Program-made: the position numbers and the translations under genes
In this document: positions 53,021 through 64,000 of the stretch, piece after piece
How the letters are laid out: each line of letters starts with the position of its first letter
Numbering within the stretch: position 1 is the first letter of the stretch
Notes under the pieces: model-generated
Told to the model about the DNA's origin: nothing
Database searches by the model: none
What the model saw: the letters and a program-made list of their open reading frames with translations, nothing else
Assembly: GCA_003254905.1 (NCBI GenBank)
Contig: QANU01067169.1
Location: 21,663-85,662, forward strand
Origin: Nissolia schottii
Taxonomy: Eukaryota > Streptophyta > Magnoliopsida > Fabales > Fabaceae
Reading direction: 5' to 3'
Length of the DNA: 64,000 nucleotides

Positions 53021-53100
53021 GGTTAGTTCAAGTGGTAAGCGACTTGATATCACTTAAGTAAGTTCGCGAGTTTGAGACTTTATATACGCAGTTATTCCCG
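53021..53100 (+). mobile_element. Possible tRNA-derived SINE head
   Basis: GGTTAGTTCAAGTGGTAAGC resembles a pol III A box and CGCGAGTTTGAGACTT, 30 bases later, a B box. The spacing suits a tRNA-like promoter, but it does not fold as a functional tRNA. Tail and target duplication were not found. It lies about 150 bp before the next gene. Confidence 0.5.
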
Positions 53101-53254
53101 TTAAAAAACTCACCATAACCAAGTGCGCGACCCGAGTCGACCCGGATAACCTAAGAACATGAGAATATATTAACCCATTGGTCCTTCAAACAAACACAAA
53201 CCATCCGCAACCAGACTGACACACTCACATCACTCTCCCCTCAGCAAGGTAACA

Positions 53255-56200
53255 ATGGCACCACCAACCACTTTCGCCATTACACGCTTCACCATCTTCT
53301 CCTTATCCCTCCACTTCCTCCTCTTCGTTCAAGCCTGCCGAAACCAAAACCCCGATCTCCAACCCTTGCTATCGTTCAAGATCGCCACCGACACGCACAA
53401 AAAGCTCACGACGTGGAACTCCAGCACCGACCCATGCACCTGGGACGGCGTCTCCTGCCTCAGGAACCGCGTCTCGCGCCTTGTCCTCGAAGGCCTCGAC
53501 CTCAGCGGTTCCATCCAGCCTCTAACCTCTCTCACCCAGCTCCGAGTCCTGAGCCTCAAACGCAACCGTTTTAACCGCCCCATTCCCAGCCTCTCCAATC
53601 TCACCGCCCTCAGGCTCCTCTTCCTCTCTCACAACGACTTCTCAGGCGAGTTTCCGGCGACGGTTACGGCCCTCTCCCGCCTGTACCGCCTCGATCTGTC
53701 GCACAACAAGTTATCTGGCGAGATTCCAGCGACGGTCAACCGCTTAAGCCACCTCCTCACCCTCCGCGTCGACGGCAACCGAATTCGCGGGAATATTCCC
53801 AACATAAACCTCCCGAACTTACAAGACTTGAACGTCTCCGGTAACGACCTATCGGGTCGAATACCAGAATCACTTTCGGGTTTCCCCGGATGCGCTTTTG
53901 CGCAGAACCCGTCTCTCTGCGGATACCCATTGCAGAAGAAATGCAAAGACGTCCCTGCTCTCGCTTCGCCGCTGATTCCTCGCAACTGCTCTCCAACTAC
54001 AACCGCTCCGTCTTCCCCGACTTTATTGTCGGCAAACGAAGCAGAGCCCGAAAACACGACCGGTCAAAACGGATCCCGAAGAATGGGTCCAGTGGTTTTG
54101 ATCGCCATTGTCGCTGGTGATGCTTTAGTGCTCGCCGTCGTGTCCCTGCTTCTCTACTGCTACTTCTGGCGGAGCTTCAGGGCAGAGTTGAGGGAAGGAA
54201 AGGGAGGGTCGAGTTCGAAGGTTCTGGAAGGCGAGAAGGCGGTTTACTCGGCGAGCTCTTCGAAGGAGGGCCGGATGGTGTTCTTCGAAGGAGGGAAGAG
54301 GTTCGAGCTGGAGGAGTTGCTGCGGTCCTCGGCGGAGATGCTGGGGAAAGGTGGGTTTGGTACGGCTTACAAGGCTGTGCTTGATGATGGCAGCGTTGTG
54401 GCGGTGAAGAGGCTTAAGGAACGAGCAGCAGATGCAAGTACTGGGAAGGTTGAGGCACCCCAACCTTGTTAGCCTGAGGGCTTACTACTTTGCCCGAGAT
54501 GAGAAGTTGCTGGTCTGTGATTACATGCCCAATGGTAGCTTGTTCTGGCTCCTTCACGGTACGTCATTTCACTCATTAGTTTCACTGGCACGTTTTTGTT
54601 TCATTATTTTTAATTTAACATAAAATAGTGGAAAATCATTACATTATGGTTTTCTGCTGCTCGAAAATTATGAGTGCTTATAATGAGTAAAAGTCAATGG
54701 CATAAGCACATGATTTCATCATTTAATTAGGTGACGTATTGCGTTTCAGTACATCAATTTTGATTTGTTGTTTTTTTCACGTAATGAATCACAAATTAGA
54801 ACACCTATGAGATCGCCAATAGAAATTGTGATGATACTGACCTACGACTAAGACTCAAAAAATTGATGCATAAAATGAGCGAATTCATGGCCATGGAAGA
54901 TATTTAAATAAGGTAAAGTAAACAAATAAATTAAGAAGAAATAAAGAAGAAGTAAAGAGAGGAGGGGTAGAGGTTTACATCCACGTTCGGCTTGCTTAAA
55001 ATAGTATACTTAAAAAATATATCTTCACGTACTATATATTTGACAAATAATAACCATTCTCATACTGCAACGTATTATTTACCGTATGTCTATGTTGAAT
55101 GGAATTGTTTTTCTATCTTGGAAGTCAATATCTTTCCAACATTTCCCAATCAGCCAAACAAGGAATGAACAGAGTAAGTAGTTACCCAGTGTTGATGGTG
55201 CGCTGGGAATGACACCCATGTATGCAGGGTACCTAGGTCAAACCGCAATCTTTAGTGGGGTCAATTCTTGGGGACTCCTTGATACTTTGAAAGTAAGAAT
55301 GGGATATTTGAATCCCTCCACACTTACGACATTTATACAATAAACACCGAACAAATTGAACATTTTAAATACATTTTTCTTTACACAGAACACAAGGTCA
55401 AGAGCGTCCTTATCCATCCATATACCTTTTAATAGTATTTGTACATTTTCCAGCAATTGCTGACAAAAAATACTGTAAAATGGACAGCGGCTACACAATC
55501 ATGACCATCTGGGAGAATAGGCACTAGTATACTACGGACTGTGCAACTGTGTTAGATCCTTTTCTTCAATAAAATTAAAAAAGAGTACAAGTATTGTCTT
55601 TTACATATTTTCTCTTTTGCTTTTTGTTCTTTACCGTAACAACCTTTGGCCTTTTGCTTTTTTACTTTTCGCCACAGAATAACGCGAATTTGACCATGAA
55701 GGACACAGTAGGCCCCAATGCTGTTTATAGTTTTTAACCCTTGTTATTTTGAAAAAATGGAAATTGATGGGTTAAGTTGGTGCCCAAAAACAGGTAACCG
55801 AGGACCCGGACGAACCCCACTGGACTGGACCACGAGGCTCAAACTTGCAGCCGGAGCGGCACGAGGCGTGGCCTTCATTCACGACAGCTCATGCAAGTCC
55901 CCTAAACTAACGCACGGTAACATCACATCCACCAACATCCTCGTCGATGTGGCAGGTAATGCACGCGTGGCAGATTTTGGGCTGTCCATTTTCGCGGGTC
56001 CATCAAACGGAAGATCCAACGGCTACCGTGCTCCGGAGGCATCATTAGACGGTCGAAAACAGTCCCAGAAGTCCGACGTATACTCATTTGGCGTTCTCCT
56101 AATGGAGATACTGACGGGGAAGTGCCCCTCCGCCGTGGATGGCAGCATAGACGGTAGCGGTGCGGCGGTGGACCTTCCTAGGTGGGTCCAGTCGGTGGTT

Positions 56201-56461
56201 AGGGAGGAGTGGACGGCTGAGGTGTTTGATCTTGAGCTGATGAGGTACAAGGATATTCAGGAGGAGATGGTGGGGATGTTGCAAATAGCTATGGCCTGCA
56301 CTGCGGTCGCACCTGATGAACGACCGAGGATGAGCCACGTAGTCAAGGTCATCGAGGAGTTGCGTGGCGTCGAGATGTCGCAGAATCATGGCACGCTGGA
56401 CCCGGTGTCTAAGTCACCTTTCGCGTCTGAAGATGTATGTACAGTCGGATCAAGTGAGTGA
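53255..56461 (+). CDS. LRR-III receptor-like kinase (At1g68400-like), frameshifted in kinase domain
   Basis: Plasma-membrane LRR receptor-like protein, two exons: 53255-54558 and 55794-56461, joined [15 protein letters not shown] in frame. Signal peptide about 1-27; LRR N-cap with CTWDGVSC; about five LRRs (70-205); transmembrane helix about 277-302; kinase domain from about 355 with [10 protein letters not shown] (364) and AVKRL lysine (385). The HRD catalytic motif is replaced by THGN, as usual in this atypical subfamily, while DFG and RAPEA are kept; it is probably a pseudokinase-type receptor. Near 54420-54432 the frame breaks: the sequence after VKRLKE reads on into a stop at 54472, while the true continuation ([14 protein letters not shown]) is in the next frame. 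Roughly eight residues expected in the family are absent, so a short deletion, about 20-some bases, is likely. Either a null allele or an assembly error. Confidence 0.9.
54559..55793 (+). other. Intron of the LRR-III kinase gene
   Basis: 1235 bp, donor GTACGTCA and acceptor CCCAAAAACAG. No coding remnants. Confidence 0.85.
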
Positions 56462-57256
56462 ATTTGGGAATAAAATCTTCCGTTTACTCCATGCACCGTT
56501 ATGTAACACTAGTTTGTTTTAGAGTATAACAGTCACAAAAGTGTAAGGTGGTTATGATAGGATACAGTAAACTTCACAATTTTGTGTAGGTAGTTAACTA
56601 GTTATCTCGAAAATGTCACAAGATAGGAAAACAAAAATATAAAAACAAAATATTTTTGTAATATTTGTACCTCAACGAAGTGTGAGGACACTGAAAATAG
56701 AAATATTTTGCTTGAAAAATACAAAATTGGGATGTAAAGACACAAATTGTGTCTTTATATTTTTTATCTTATCTCTATTACTAAATGCAACTAAATAATT
56801 TTCTCTATTGCATTACTCTCTGTTTTATTTCCATTTACTCTCTCTCCTGTGCTTTGTATATGGGTTCTGACTTATTTGGATCAAGCCGAGTTAGGGATCA
56901 ATTTGGTCCTTAAAACTCAGTCATCGAAAAAGAAATAAAAGGTTCAGATTGTATCCAAAAGATTAATTACACAATAAATTAAAATTATATTTTATTAATA
57001 TTTACACTTAATTTACTAATTTATCCTTACGCTTGTTTTAATTTATCAATCATCCTTTAACCCCATCGCCCCTCACTGCCACCGCCACTAGTGCCAACAC
57101 CATTGCCCGACGTTTGATACTACCAACAATTGTCGTGGAGCAAGAAGAAACCAGATCTAACGAGACCCTCACCGTGCAACACCCACTACTCCCTACATCT
57201 CGACCATGGAGTCAAGGGATGTAGATTTGACAAGGCGAAGTCAAAAAAATGACGGT
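56462..57256. other. 3' flank of the kinase and intergenic DNA
   Basis: Likely includes the 3' UTR. No gene seen. Confidence 0.5.
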
Positions 57257-57540
57257 CACTACACCAAAAAAGGTTGTTTGCGGCAGCTTAAAAGGCAAGC
57301 AGCGGCGGTTTTGAACTGCTGCATGACGCAAATCGCGACGGTTCTGCAACAGCTGTTAAAATCCACCGGCGAGAGCAATGCACTAGAAATTTAGCGGCGA
57401 TTCTAAACCACCGCTGAGTTTATTATTTAAAAATTCTGGAAAAAGATTGCAACAGTTTCTAATTGCTACTATTTTATCTATTTGGAAATTTAGCATTTCG
57501 TTGTGGCGGTTCATAGCCACAGCTAAATTCAACAGCATTT
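57257..57540 (+). mobile_element. CACTA (En/Spm)-like terminal region
   Basis: Begins CACTACACCAAAAAAGG, a typical CACTA terminal inverted repeat, followed by sub-terminal motifs in both orientations (GCGGCAGC, GCGGCGGTT, GCGACGGTT, AACCACCGCTG, GGCGGTTCA). The matching right end was not found, so this is one end of a truncated element. Confidence 0.7.
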
Positions 57541-58545
57541 ATAAAAAAAATTAGACAAAAAGGAAGCCACGTGTTTGAAAGGCCTTGTCTCCTACACCAG
57601 TTTCAATACCTCTTACTGCATAACAAAGAAGTTAACCACTATAAAATGAAAATGTTGTGGAGAATTATCACAAGTTGAGATGAAACATATTAAAGCTTGA
57701 TAGCAAGCCTTGTGTCCTCCTCTGCGCTTAAACTTGGTATATTTAGAATGCAATGACAATGAGAGTATAACAAAGTTGCATGCTGCCACCACACTTATAA
57801 GAATGGCATGAAGTAATCAGAGAGCAAACATGAACATATCAATTGCAAAATGAGTACAAACACAATTTTAAGCCTCTTGTTATCCAAAAATCACCAATGC
57901 CAGTTATCTACAGTTTGGTTCAGTGACTCATATCCACATAAGCCAACAATCTTATTAGCGACTAACAGTGGAAAAATGTAGTTACCAAATCTATAAAAAA
58001 AATTATGTCCTCCAAAATCCAGGGTTAACCCTAGATCAAAAAATCAAGAGTATAATTTATTTTATAAAATACAAGTATAAGATGTGTGAGCACCGACTCC
58101 TTCTCATCAGAGGGTACCATTTGCACTTAATTAAGAAGATCCAAATCCCCAAAAAGGCCATTGCAAATTACTATCCAAAACATCAACAAGTAACAACCTA
58201 AACAACATGACAGTGCAAAAAGTGCACAAAACCATGTACACACAAGCTTTTCAATCAAATTGCATATAACAAACTTTCAAGTAACAATTAGTCCCAAACA
58301 ATGTAACTATAGAGTAGGTAGATAGAGACAAACAGGATAAGCATTTTGTATAACACTAGGCCTACAAATTCCAACACAATAGAATAAAACACAAAAGCAA
58401 TGCCCCTTCAAACAATGCAGTAACCCCAAATTGACTCACAAACACAACTCTTATCATACTACAAAACATGGGTCAAAACAACACCAAACACAATATGAGC
58501 ATTCTATTCAAAAACTAGAGCTTGCAGTAAAAGAAAAAAATTTAC
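57541..58545. other. Intergenic, no gene seen
   Basis: AT-rich. The missing last exon of the eS25 copy would be expected here on the minus strand, but I could not find it. Confidence 0.45.
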
Positions 58546-58676
58546 CCTCAAATGATCAGAGAAATGGAAGGAGTGATGAGGTTGAATTTGGGAGCTTTAG
58601 AGAGCAGCTTTTCATATGTAGCCTGGTCAAACAACTCTTGGTTATTCACCTTCTCCATTTGCTTTCCCTTGCTCCA
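58546..58676 (-). pseudogene. RPS25: Ribosomal protein eS25 (RPS25) exon fragment
   Basis: Minus-strand exon encodes [29 protein letters not shown] and LITPS, the core of small-subunit ribosomal protein eS25. It is bounded by an acceptor (AACATAAG) and a donor (AGG-GTAAAT), so it is a genomic copy, not a processed one. After LITPS one base is missing relative to the family (ILSDRLR expected), which leads to a stop. Neither the N-terminal Lys-rich exon nor the C-terminal RRAIR..IYTRAT exon was found. Best seen as a fragment of a duplicated gene. Confidence 0.82.
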
Positions 58677-58679
58677 CTT

Positions 58680-59706
58680 ATGTTAAATCACAAAAATCCA
58701 ACCTCAACATCACATACCCATCTTTCACATTACTTTCAATCACACTCACAAAAATAAAAAAACCAACATTTAGCATTCCTCATAGCTCATAAAAACAAAC
58801 TTAACAACACAAACCCCAAAATGGCAACAACATTAGAAGCTCAAACGAATAACCAAGAGCAGAAAGAGATACATCCACACACAAGGGCTAGTCAAAATGA
58901 AGACAGACAATTCTAGGGTGAATAAATTTCCACAATAGCCATCCCCAAAAAATAAATTATATATTTGATTACTAAGAATTAACATGTCCTCTCAAGAGGG
59001 AAAAACGCATGCTCTTACCTTGGCCAAAAAGGGCTAAACTATGGAGGCAAATTATGAAGTTGTGATTGTGAGAAGATGTCTATTTATAGAGAATGAGTCC
59101 AAAGTGACAATCCCTCTCTTTTGACGTTGTAGTTGGTAAAACGACAATAACATTGGCTACAAATATTAGATTGAGATGATTCAAGTCTTCAATTATTGTT
59201 AAGAGAAATCTCTACAACTTTGTAGTGTAAGCCAAATCGAGATTTAACCTTCATCATTGTGCGAAATTCGTGTTAGCGCTAAAACATCCTTAGCAAATTT
59301 TTGACTAAATCTTTTTAGATTTGTCTTCAAATTTATATTTTATGATCCAAGTTTTCTCTTCAAATCTTTTCTTCAATTTTATCAAATCTTTTTCTAATCT
59401 CCTTCAAATATTTATTGATCCTTTTGGCAATTGATTTTCCTACAATAAAAATAAATTAAAAAATAAAAAAGATACGAAAAAATCTACAAACTAATTCCTA
59501 CGAAAAAAATGATGCTTTAAATTGCATTTTTCTCAATTTTTCACAAAAAAGGATAATTTGCAAAACATGTTAATTAAGTATTAAAATTACGAATTTTTGG
59601 GTTGCAATGTTTAATTATGGAGTAATGAAGTGAGATATAAAACCCTATCACATACCACATGGTATGTTGAGAGTGGGTAGGTTATGGGCATGGGAAAGGC
59701 CGATGT
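58680..59706. other. Intergenic, no gene seen
   Basis: AT-rich DNA with no coding. A donor-like CCAAG-GTAAGA on the minus strand near 59020 might be a leftover leader exon of the eS25 copy; unproven. Confidence 0.35.
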
Positions 59707-60815
59707 TGTCATGCCCTAACTTAGGATGTGACCGCACGTAGAACTACTGCCTTACAGAAGCTTTGATGTGGCATTCTAAACGTGTATTAAATGCTCATAA
59801 TGATAAAATAACTCTATTTATTAAAAACTAACTGAATAACTGTTTACATGTAACTGAACTAAAAAATAATAATGAGTTTACATAGTGTCAATGTTTGAAA
59901 ATGAAATACATGAATACTAAATAAGGGCCTTACCTTAGGTGTCTAGAGCATGACTGTAAATACTCGGGTAGTCCCCACTGCGAAGTAGAGCTTACTACTA
60001 ACGTTTGAAATCCTTGTTCACTGGATGAGGGGACCATTCTCAATATCCTCAGTCGAATATGAAAATGTTATCAATAGAGAGGTAAGTTGCCAACTCATTG
60101 ATGGATACCATAGTATCACTCAAATAGCAAGTACTGTAAACAATACCATGGTATGTAGATACATACATATATACTGAAGGAACATTTATAAATAAAAGCA
60201 TATGATATAATTGATATTTGAAAGAAACTAAATAAACTGCACATACTGGATAAGCTAAAGGTACTGAATAATTGAGTAAAATGAATTAGTTACTGGAAAG
60301 CAAAATTGGTCAATGTAAGTATGTCCATGTCCCTGGCGAATGCGCACAATTCAAGGAAACCGCAGCTCGACCTTACTTCACCAGGATAAACCTAGGTGGT
60401 TCCGGTATGCACACAACCCGGATATCTGTGAGGGTGCGCATACCCTAAGTCTGGGGAGCCTGACGCTCGAGGGTCTGATAGGATACACATGCCATAACTG
60501 AGGAGCCTGGCGCTCATATATATTTACTACTGGGTATGGGTTACGACGTCGTAGGACCTCGTACTGTTCTAGGTCACCTGCCCTAGAATCTACTGTTTGT
60601 GAAATCTTTTAGGGAACTGTCTTTGATTACCCATGTTGCTAAGGCCTGGGGGTACTGATTATGATAAAAGCGCCCTACTTAACTAATCTTTGTTTATTAG
60701 TCCGACTTAAGGACTAAGGTGCCATAGTTAGGACAGGATTCCTAGGTAAGAAAGGTGCGTCACAAACAGACATCTTAAGTACCAAATCTTGTCTTAGCCA
60801 GAACTTGCCCTTTAT

Positions 60816-60920
60816 TAGGGTCCATGCCTTAAGCAGAGTCTTTATTTAAAGTCTTATGTATAAGCCTNTAGGGTCCATGCCTTAAGCAGAGTCTTTATTT
60901 AAAGTCTTATGTATAAGCCT
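60816..60920. repeat. Perfect 52-bp direct repeat around a single N
   Basis: 60816-60867 and 60869-60920 are identical, separated only by N at 60868. Most simply an unmerged contig overlap. Confidence 0.9.
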
Positions 60921-61805
60921 AACCAAGCATTTCGAAGGGATATCATGTTTAAGGGACAAGGTCTCTGTCCTAACATAGCATGGCATAGCATATTATAACA
61001 TAAGCATAAACACATGGCTTATGATATATCACATAAGCATGACATCTATTGAACATGTGTATGAATAACTAAATATCTACTAGCATGTTATGGCACAATT
61101 GACTCTATTGATGGACCACCAAAGTGGGACCATCGATGCACCGAGATAGCCACTCACCTAGAATGTGGCAGAAAGGAGGAACGCTGACACTGGGGGCTCT
61201 AAGCAATGTGGCATTGACACTTGAAAAGCCAACAAAACCACCATCAGAAACCCATGAAGAAATATTTTAACTGTCGGGGGCCCTGCAGTAGTTATCTGGC
61301 ATCGCTACAGCGTTCCAACATCACCACGGCATCCTGCGGACTACCGTGGGCCACCACCAACACGGTGGTGGTACTGGGGCCTACTACCCTAGGCCATCCT
61401 AAAAAAGACTGACTACTTACCTAGGTGAAGAATTTTTATCTTTGCAAGATGCAACACCCTAGCTAGTTGGCCTATGCTTAAGTCATAGGCTTTTCCGGCT
61501 AGGTAGTTGACCTCTGGTTCTCTGAACTATTACGGTTCTATATTTCCTTTCCAAATTAGGGTTACTGAAAATACGAGCCATTTTGAACTTTCCTTTTTGC
61601 AAGTACAAATATCTCGAAAGTAATGAGCCATGCGGATAATATAACGTATAGCGGCATACTCAAAGATAAGAGAGTGTGAGTACATACCTATAGTAGGGAG
61701 GTTCGTCGGCAGAAGGTGCACATAGGGGCCCGAATATACAACACACTACTATATTACAATACATAAGTTTATACATGTCATACTGGCATACATACAAGTT
61801 CTGCA

Positions 61806-62384
61806 TCAAATACATATACAATAGCTAAAACAAAGTCTACGTACACGAGCAGTACTGCTCGCTTCGTGTACGGTACAAGTACTACGCCTACGCCTGCTAT
61901 CGGGTCCTGAAGTCCGCTCAACTACTCGGAGTCTCCCAAGCGCTCCATGGGGTCCTCCTCTCTGACAGCCTCCTCCTCCTCGCTGGATAGGTCCGTCACC
62001 GCGGAGAAGTCTCGTGGAACGAAGCGGCGCAGACGAGCTGGAAGTACTCTCTTTCTGGCAGTCGTCTTGCGGCCTCGTCCCCGGGATGGATGGGATCTCA
62101 ACTGCTGCTCCCTGGGCGCTCGTCAATCTAGATCGGACGCATCAGGGAAGACCCTGGTGCTCCGAGTCTACGCCTGGGAGGTCCATCCGGCTCGCCTGGC
62201 GTGCAGGCGGGTGCGTAGGTACATGTCTCAGAAGGGTGTCCGTGCGGTAGTTCCTCTGACGAGTGCGCGTAAACAGCCACACATCCTTTGCAGGTGGGGA
62301 GCCCATCACTGCAATCTGAATTCATACACGAGTGGGGGTAAGAACGCTTGCGTCCTTAGTGGGAACCCGGCATGGTCTCTATGA
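61806..62384 (-). other. GC-rich, coding-like segment inside the long LTR
   Basis: Open frames on both strands (minus 61806-62126 and 62128-62325; plus 61947-62384), GC-rich in AT-rich surroundings. On the minus strand ACCTGCAAAG near 62290 follows the general layout of the 35491-35787 frame in the other LTR. No domain recognised. Confidence 0.3.
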
Positions 62385-62884
62385 TTCAGTTACTCGGGCA
62401 TAACCCAGGCCACCCAGGAATACCTCTAAGTGTCACGCATACTAAATCCCTACTGATTATTATCTTTGGCCTGCGTCCTAAGCAGCTTTATCTAAATTAC
62501 TAAGTGACGGGGTTTCTAATCTTATCATTACTTAGGCTTCGTGCTCATTAGCCTTGCGTTGCTACTTGGAGTCATACTAGTCGTCTTGGGACGCTCCCTT
62601 GACGATACATCATACGTGAACATCCATGAATATACATATATATTTTATCACATACATACTGACATACATATAGCTATTCATTCATCATATCAATGCACAT
62701 ACATATCCTTTATACTTTATGCTGGGGACTTGGGGATCTCTTACGCATACCGGCTTACTCGGGTTAGCGTCCTTGTTCTCCTTTCTTTATTCTTTTATGT
62801 ATGACGTCAACCTCTCTTCCATCTCTTATTGCTTCGGTGAGCAATTATGTACTTTACTTTACATCTCTTGGTGCCATTAACCTT

Positions 62885-63090
62885 TGCGAACCAATCCACC
62901 CTTTTGGGATTAATTCGTTAACCAATCCACCCTTTTGGGATTTGGTAAGGTAACATTTTTCCTTCCTTGTGTCCCTTAACCTCTGCGAACCAATCCACTA
63001 TTTTGGGATTAATTCGTTAACCAATCCACCCTTTTGGGACTGGCAAGGTAACACATTGGCCACTCCACCCTTTTGGGACTGGCAAGGGGC
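62885..63090. repeat. Imperfect repeats of CCAATCCACCCTTTTGGGA
   Basis: Five copies, partly as CACTCCACCC or CCACTATTTT variants, spaced about 31-68 bases within the long LTR, alternating with TTCGTTAA and GGTAACA words. Confidence 0.8.
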
Positions 63091-63325
63091 GTGTCAGTTA
63101 GACTTTGCCAAGAGAGGGCTTCCTAACATATAACTACATACTTATTCCCTAACAATTCGTTATGCTTTCATTTAAACATTTAGTGATTGACCTCTACTTT
63201 TCTAGGGCTGTTCTAACACCTATGCGACAACCCATCCTCATGATGCATGCTTGAATACACAACCGTGGCCTAGTCTTACTCATTGGGTCCCTTAGAACCA
63301 CTGAAATCTCAAGTTTTTCAGGTTT

Positions 63326-63552
63326 CATTCGAATGGCCTCTGGAGTATTCGAATGAAGTCCTGAGAGTTCTTTCATTCTATTGGAAAGGGGTTTCAATCG
63401 ATTAAAAGCCATCAGGATCCTCCCATTCGAATCCTGTTGGAATTCAATCGAATGAAATCCGAAATTTTCCTTTCATTCGACTGAAATGGAATTCAATCGA
63501 TTCGAACCTGATTTTTGGCTTTCCTTCTATTGAATTCCACTCCATTCGATTG
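63326..63552. repeat. Cluster of about nine CATTCGAATG-like palindromes
   Basis: CATTCGAATG at 63326, TATTCGAATG at 63346, CATTCGAATC at 63424, CAATCGAATG at 63445, CATTCGACTG at 63473, CATTCGATTG at 63543, plus CATTCTATTG and CAATCGATT variants. On the minus strand this lies 400-630 bp downstream of the TATA box, the same place as in the solo LTR. Confidence 0.85.
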
Positions 63553-63950
63553 AAAGCTTTAAAAATCGCCTCCTCGAGACTTCAGTTCTCCTTTTCCACT
63601 ATTCCTAGGGTTCCAATTAGTACAGTTATGCCTTTCATTTATCAAAATTTCCCAAAAACCCTTTTTACCCTGAAACTCCCAAAATTACTGCTTAACATTT
63701 TCATAGTCAAATACACCAAACAAGACATATACAGGTATAACAATTAACCACATAGACAGTGTGCTTAGAGTTACCCACATCCGATGACGATTCCGATTCG
63801 AGAGGGTTGAAGTAAGGAATTTCCTCTTCACGGTGGCGTGCTCCTACAATTTTTCCGGGACTCTGGCAAGAAACCGCGATGTGCTGGAACGAGACTGGTG
63901 TTTGTGAAAAGGGTCAAATGTAAACGTAATTTCTTAAAATTTACGTGGCT

Positions 63951-63957
63951 ATTTATA
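63951..63957 (-). promoter_or_regulatory. LTR TATA box (minus strand)
   Basis: TATAAAT within GGCTATAAATAGCC on the minus strand, as in the solo LTR at 16464. Confidence 0.7.
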
Positions 63958-64000
63958 GCCGCGCACAGTAACTCTTTTATTTTCTTTTTCCTTTTCTTTT

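Larger units (their letters stand above)
59707..64000 (-). mobile_element. Very long gypsy LTR, minus strand, running off the window
   Basis: The left border TGTCATGCCCTAAC reads GTTAGGGCATGACA on the minus strand, like the GTTAGCTAGGGTGTTTCA end of the solo LTR. The minus-strand promoter word GGCTATAAATAGCC is at 63947-63960, identical to the solo LTR's. The 5' end would be right of 64000, so the LTR exceeds 4.2 kb. It carries tandem repeats, an ATTCGAAT-type cluster and an N-bordered duplication. Open frames at 61806-62384 and elsewhere have no known domain. Confidence 0.65.

Noticed and set aside
53021-53100. Functional tRNA gene
   Set aside because: Only box-like words are present; no cloverleaf stems or clear anticodon arm could be drawn.
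53329-54463. Minus-strand open frames opposite the LRR-III kinase
   Set aside because: Shadow frames of a GC-rich coding exon, with no domain of their own.
60840-60920. True tandem repeat in the LTR
   Set aside because: The two copies are identical and separated by exactly one N, so a contig overlap is the simpler explanation.
1-64000. CRISPR array, bacterial operons or ribosome binding sites
   Set aside because: The window is plant nuclear DNA with introns; no regularly spaced repeat array with unique spacers was seen.

Overview
The window is nuclear DNA of a eudicot plant. Genes have many introns with GT..AG borders, three quite intact host loci belong to plant families, a piece of plastid genome is inserted, and most of the rest is Ty1/copia and Ty3/gypsy retrotransposon debris. 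No species can be named safely. It is a draft assembly: there is a 661-base N block (30571-31231) and single Ns at 25086, 34318 and 60868.

Layout. 126-13345 (+) is the 3' part of a leucine-rich-repeat VIII-2 receptor kinase with malectin domain (At1g53430 type), whose start lies left of the window. One of its introns (3125-8899) is swollen by a copia element that itself hosts a 907-bp TRIM-like element with a perfect target duplication. 13346-18484 is intergenic, with a long hairpin, a plastid ndhB/rps7 insertion and a 2.5-kb solo gypsy LTR beside the plastid DNA. 18485-26590 holds a decayed copia element, a TRIM, an endogenous pararetrovirus scrap and a hexamer microsatellite. 26596-29202 (-) is an intact STIP1/Ntr1-type spliceosome-disassembly factor. 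29600-41090 is gap, gypsy pol, a gypsy LTR with primer-binding site, and copia gag. 41096-44341 (-) is a two-exon, probably plastid-targeted folate-biopterin (BT1) transporter. 45581-51780 is a large SIRE-like copia copy with its 5' LTR. 53255-56461 (+) is an LRR-III receptor-like kinase (At1g68400 type) with a frameshift in the kinase domain. 56462-64000 has a CACTA-like end, one exon of ribosomal protein eS25, and a very long gypsy LTR on the minus strand running off the right edge.

The host genes do not form a pathway: two are surface receptor kinases, one is a nuclear splicing protein, one is a membrane transporter. I found no convincing new biological system. The most unusual signals are clusters of a 10-12 bp ATTCGAAT palindrome at matching places downstream of the TATA box in two long gypsy LTRs, the nested insertions with readable target duplications, and the single-base and short-deletion lesions in the two receptor kinase genes.
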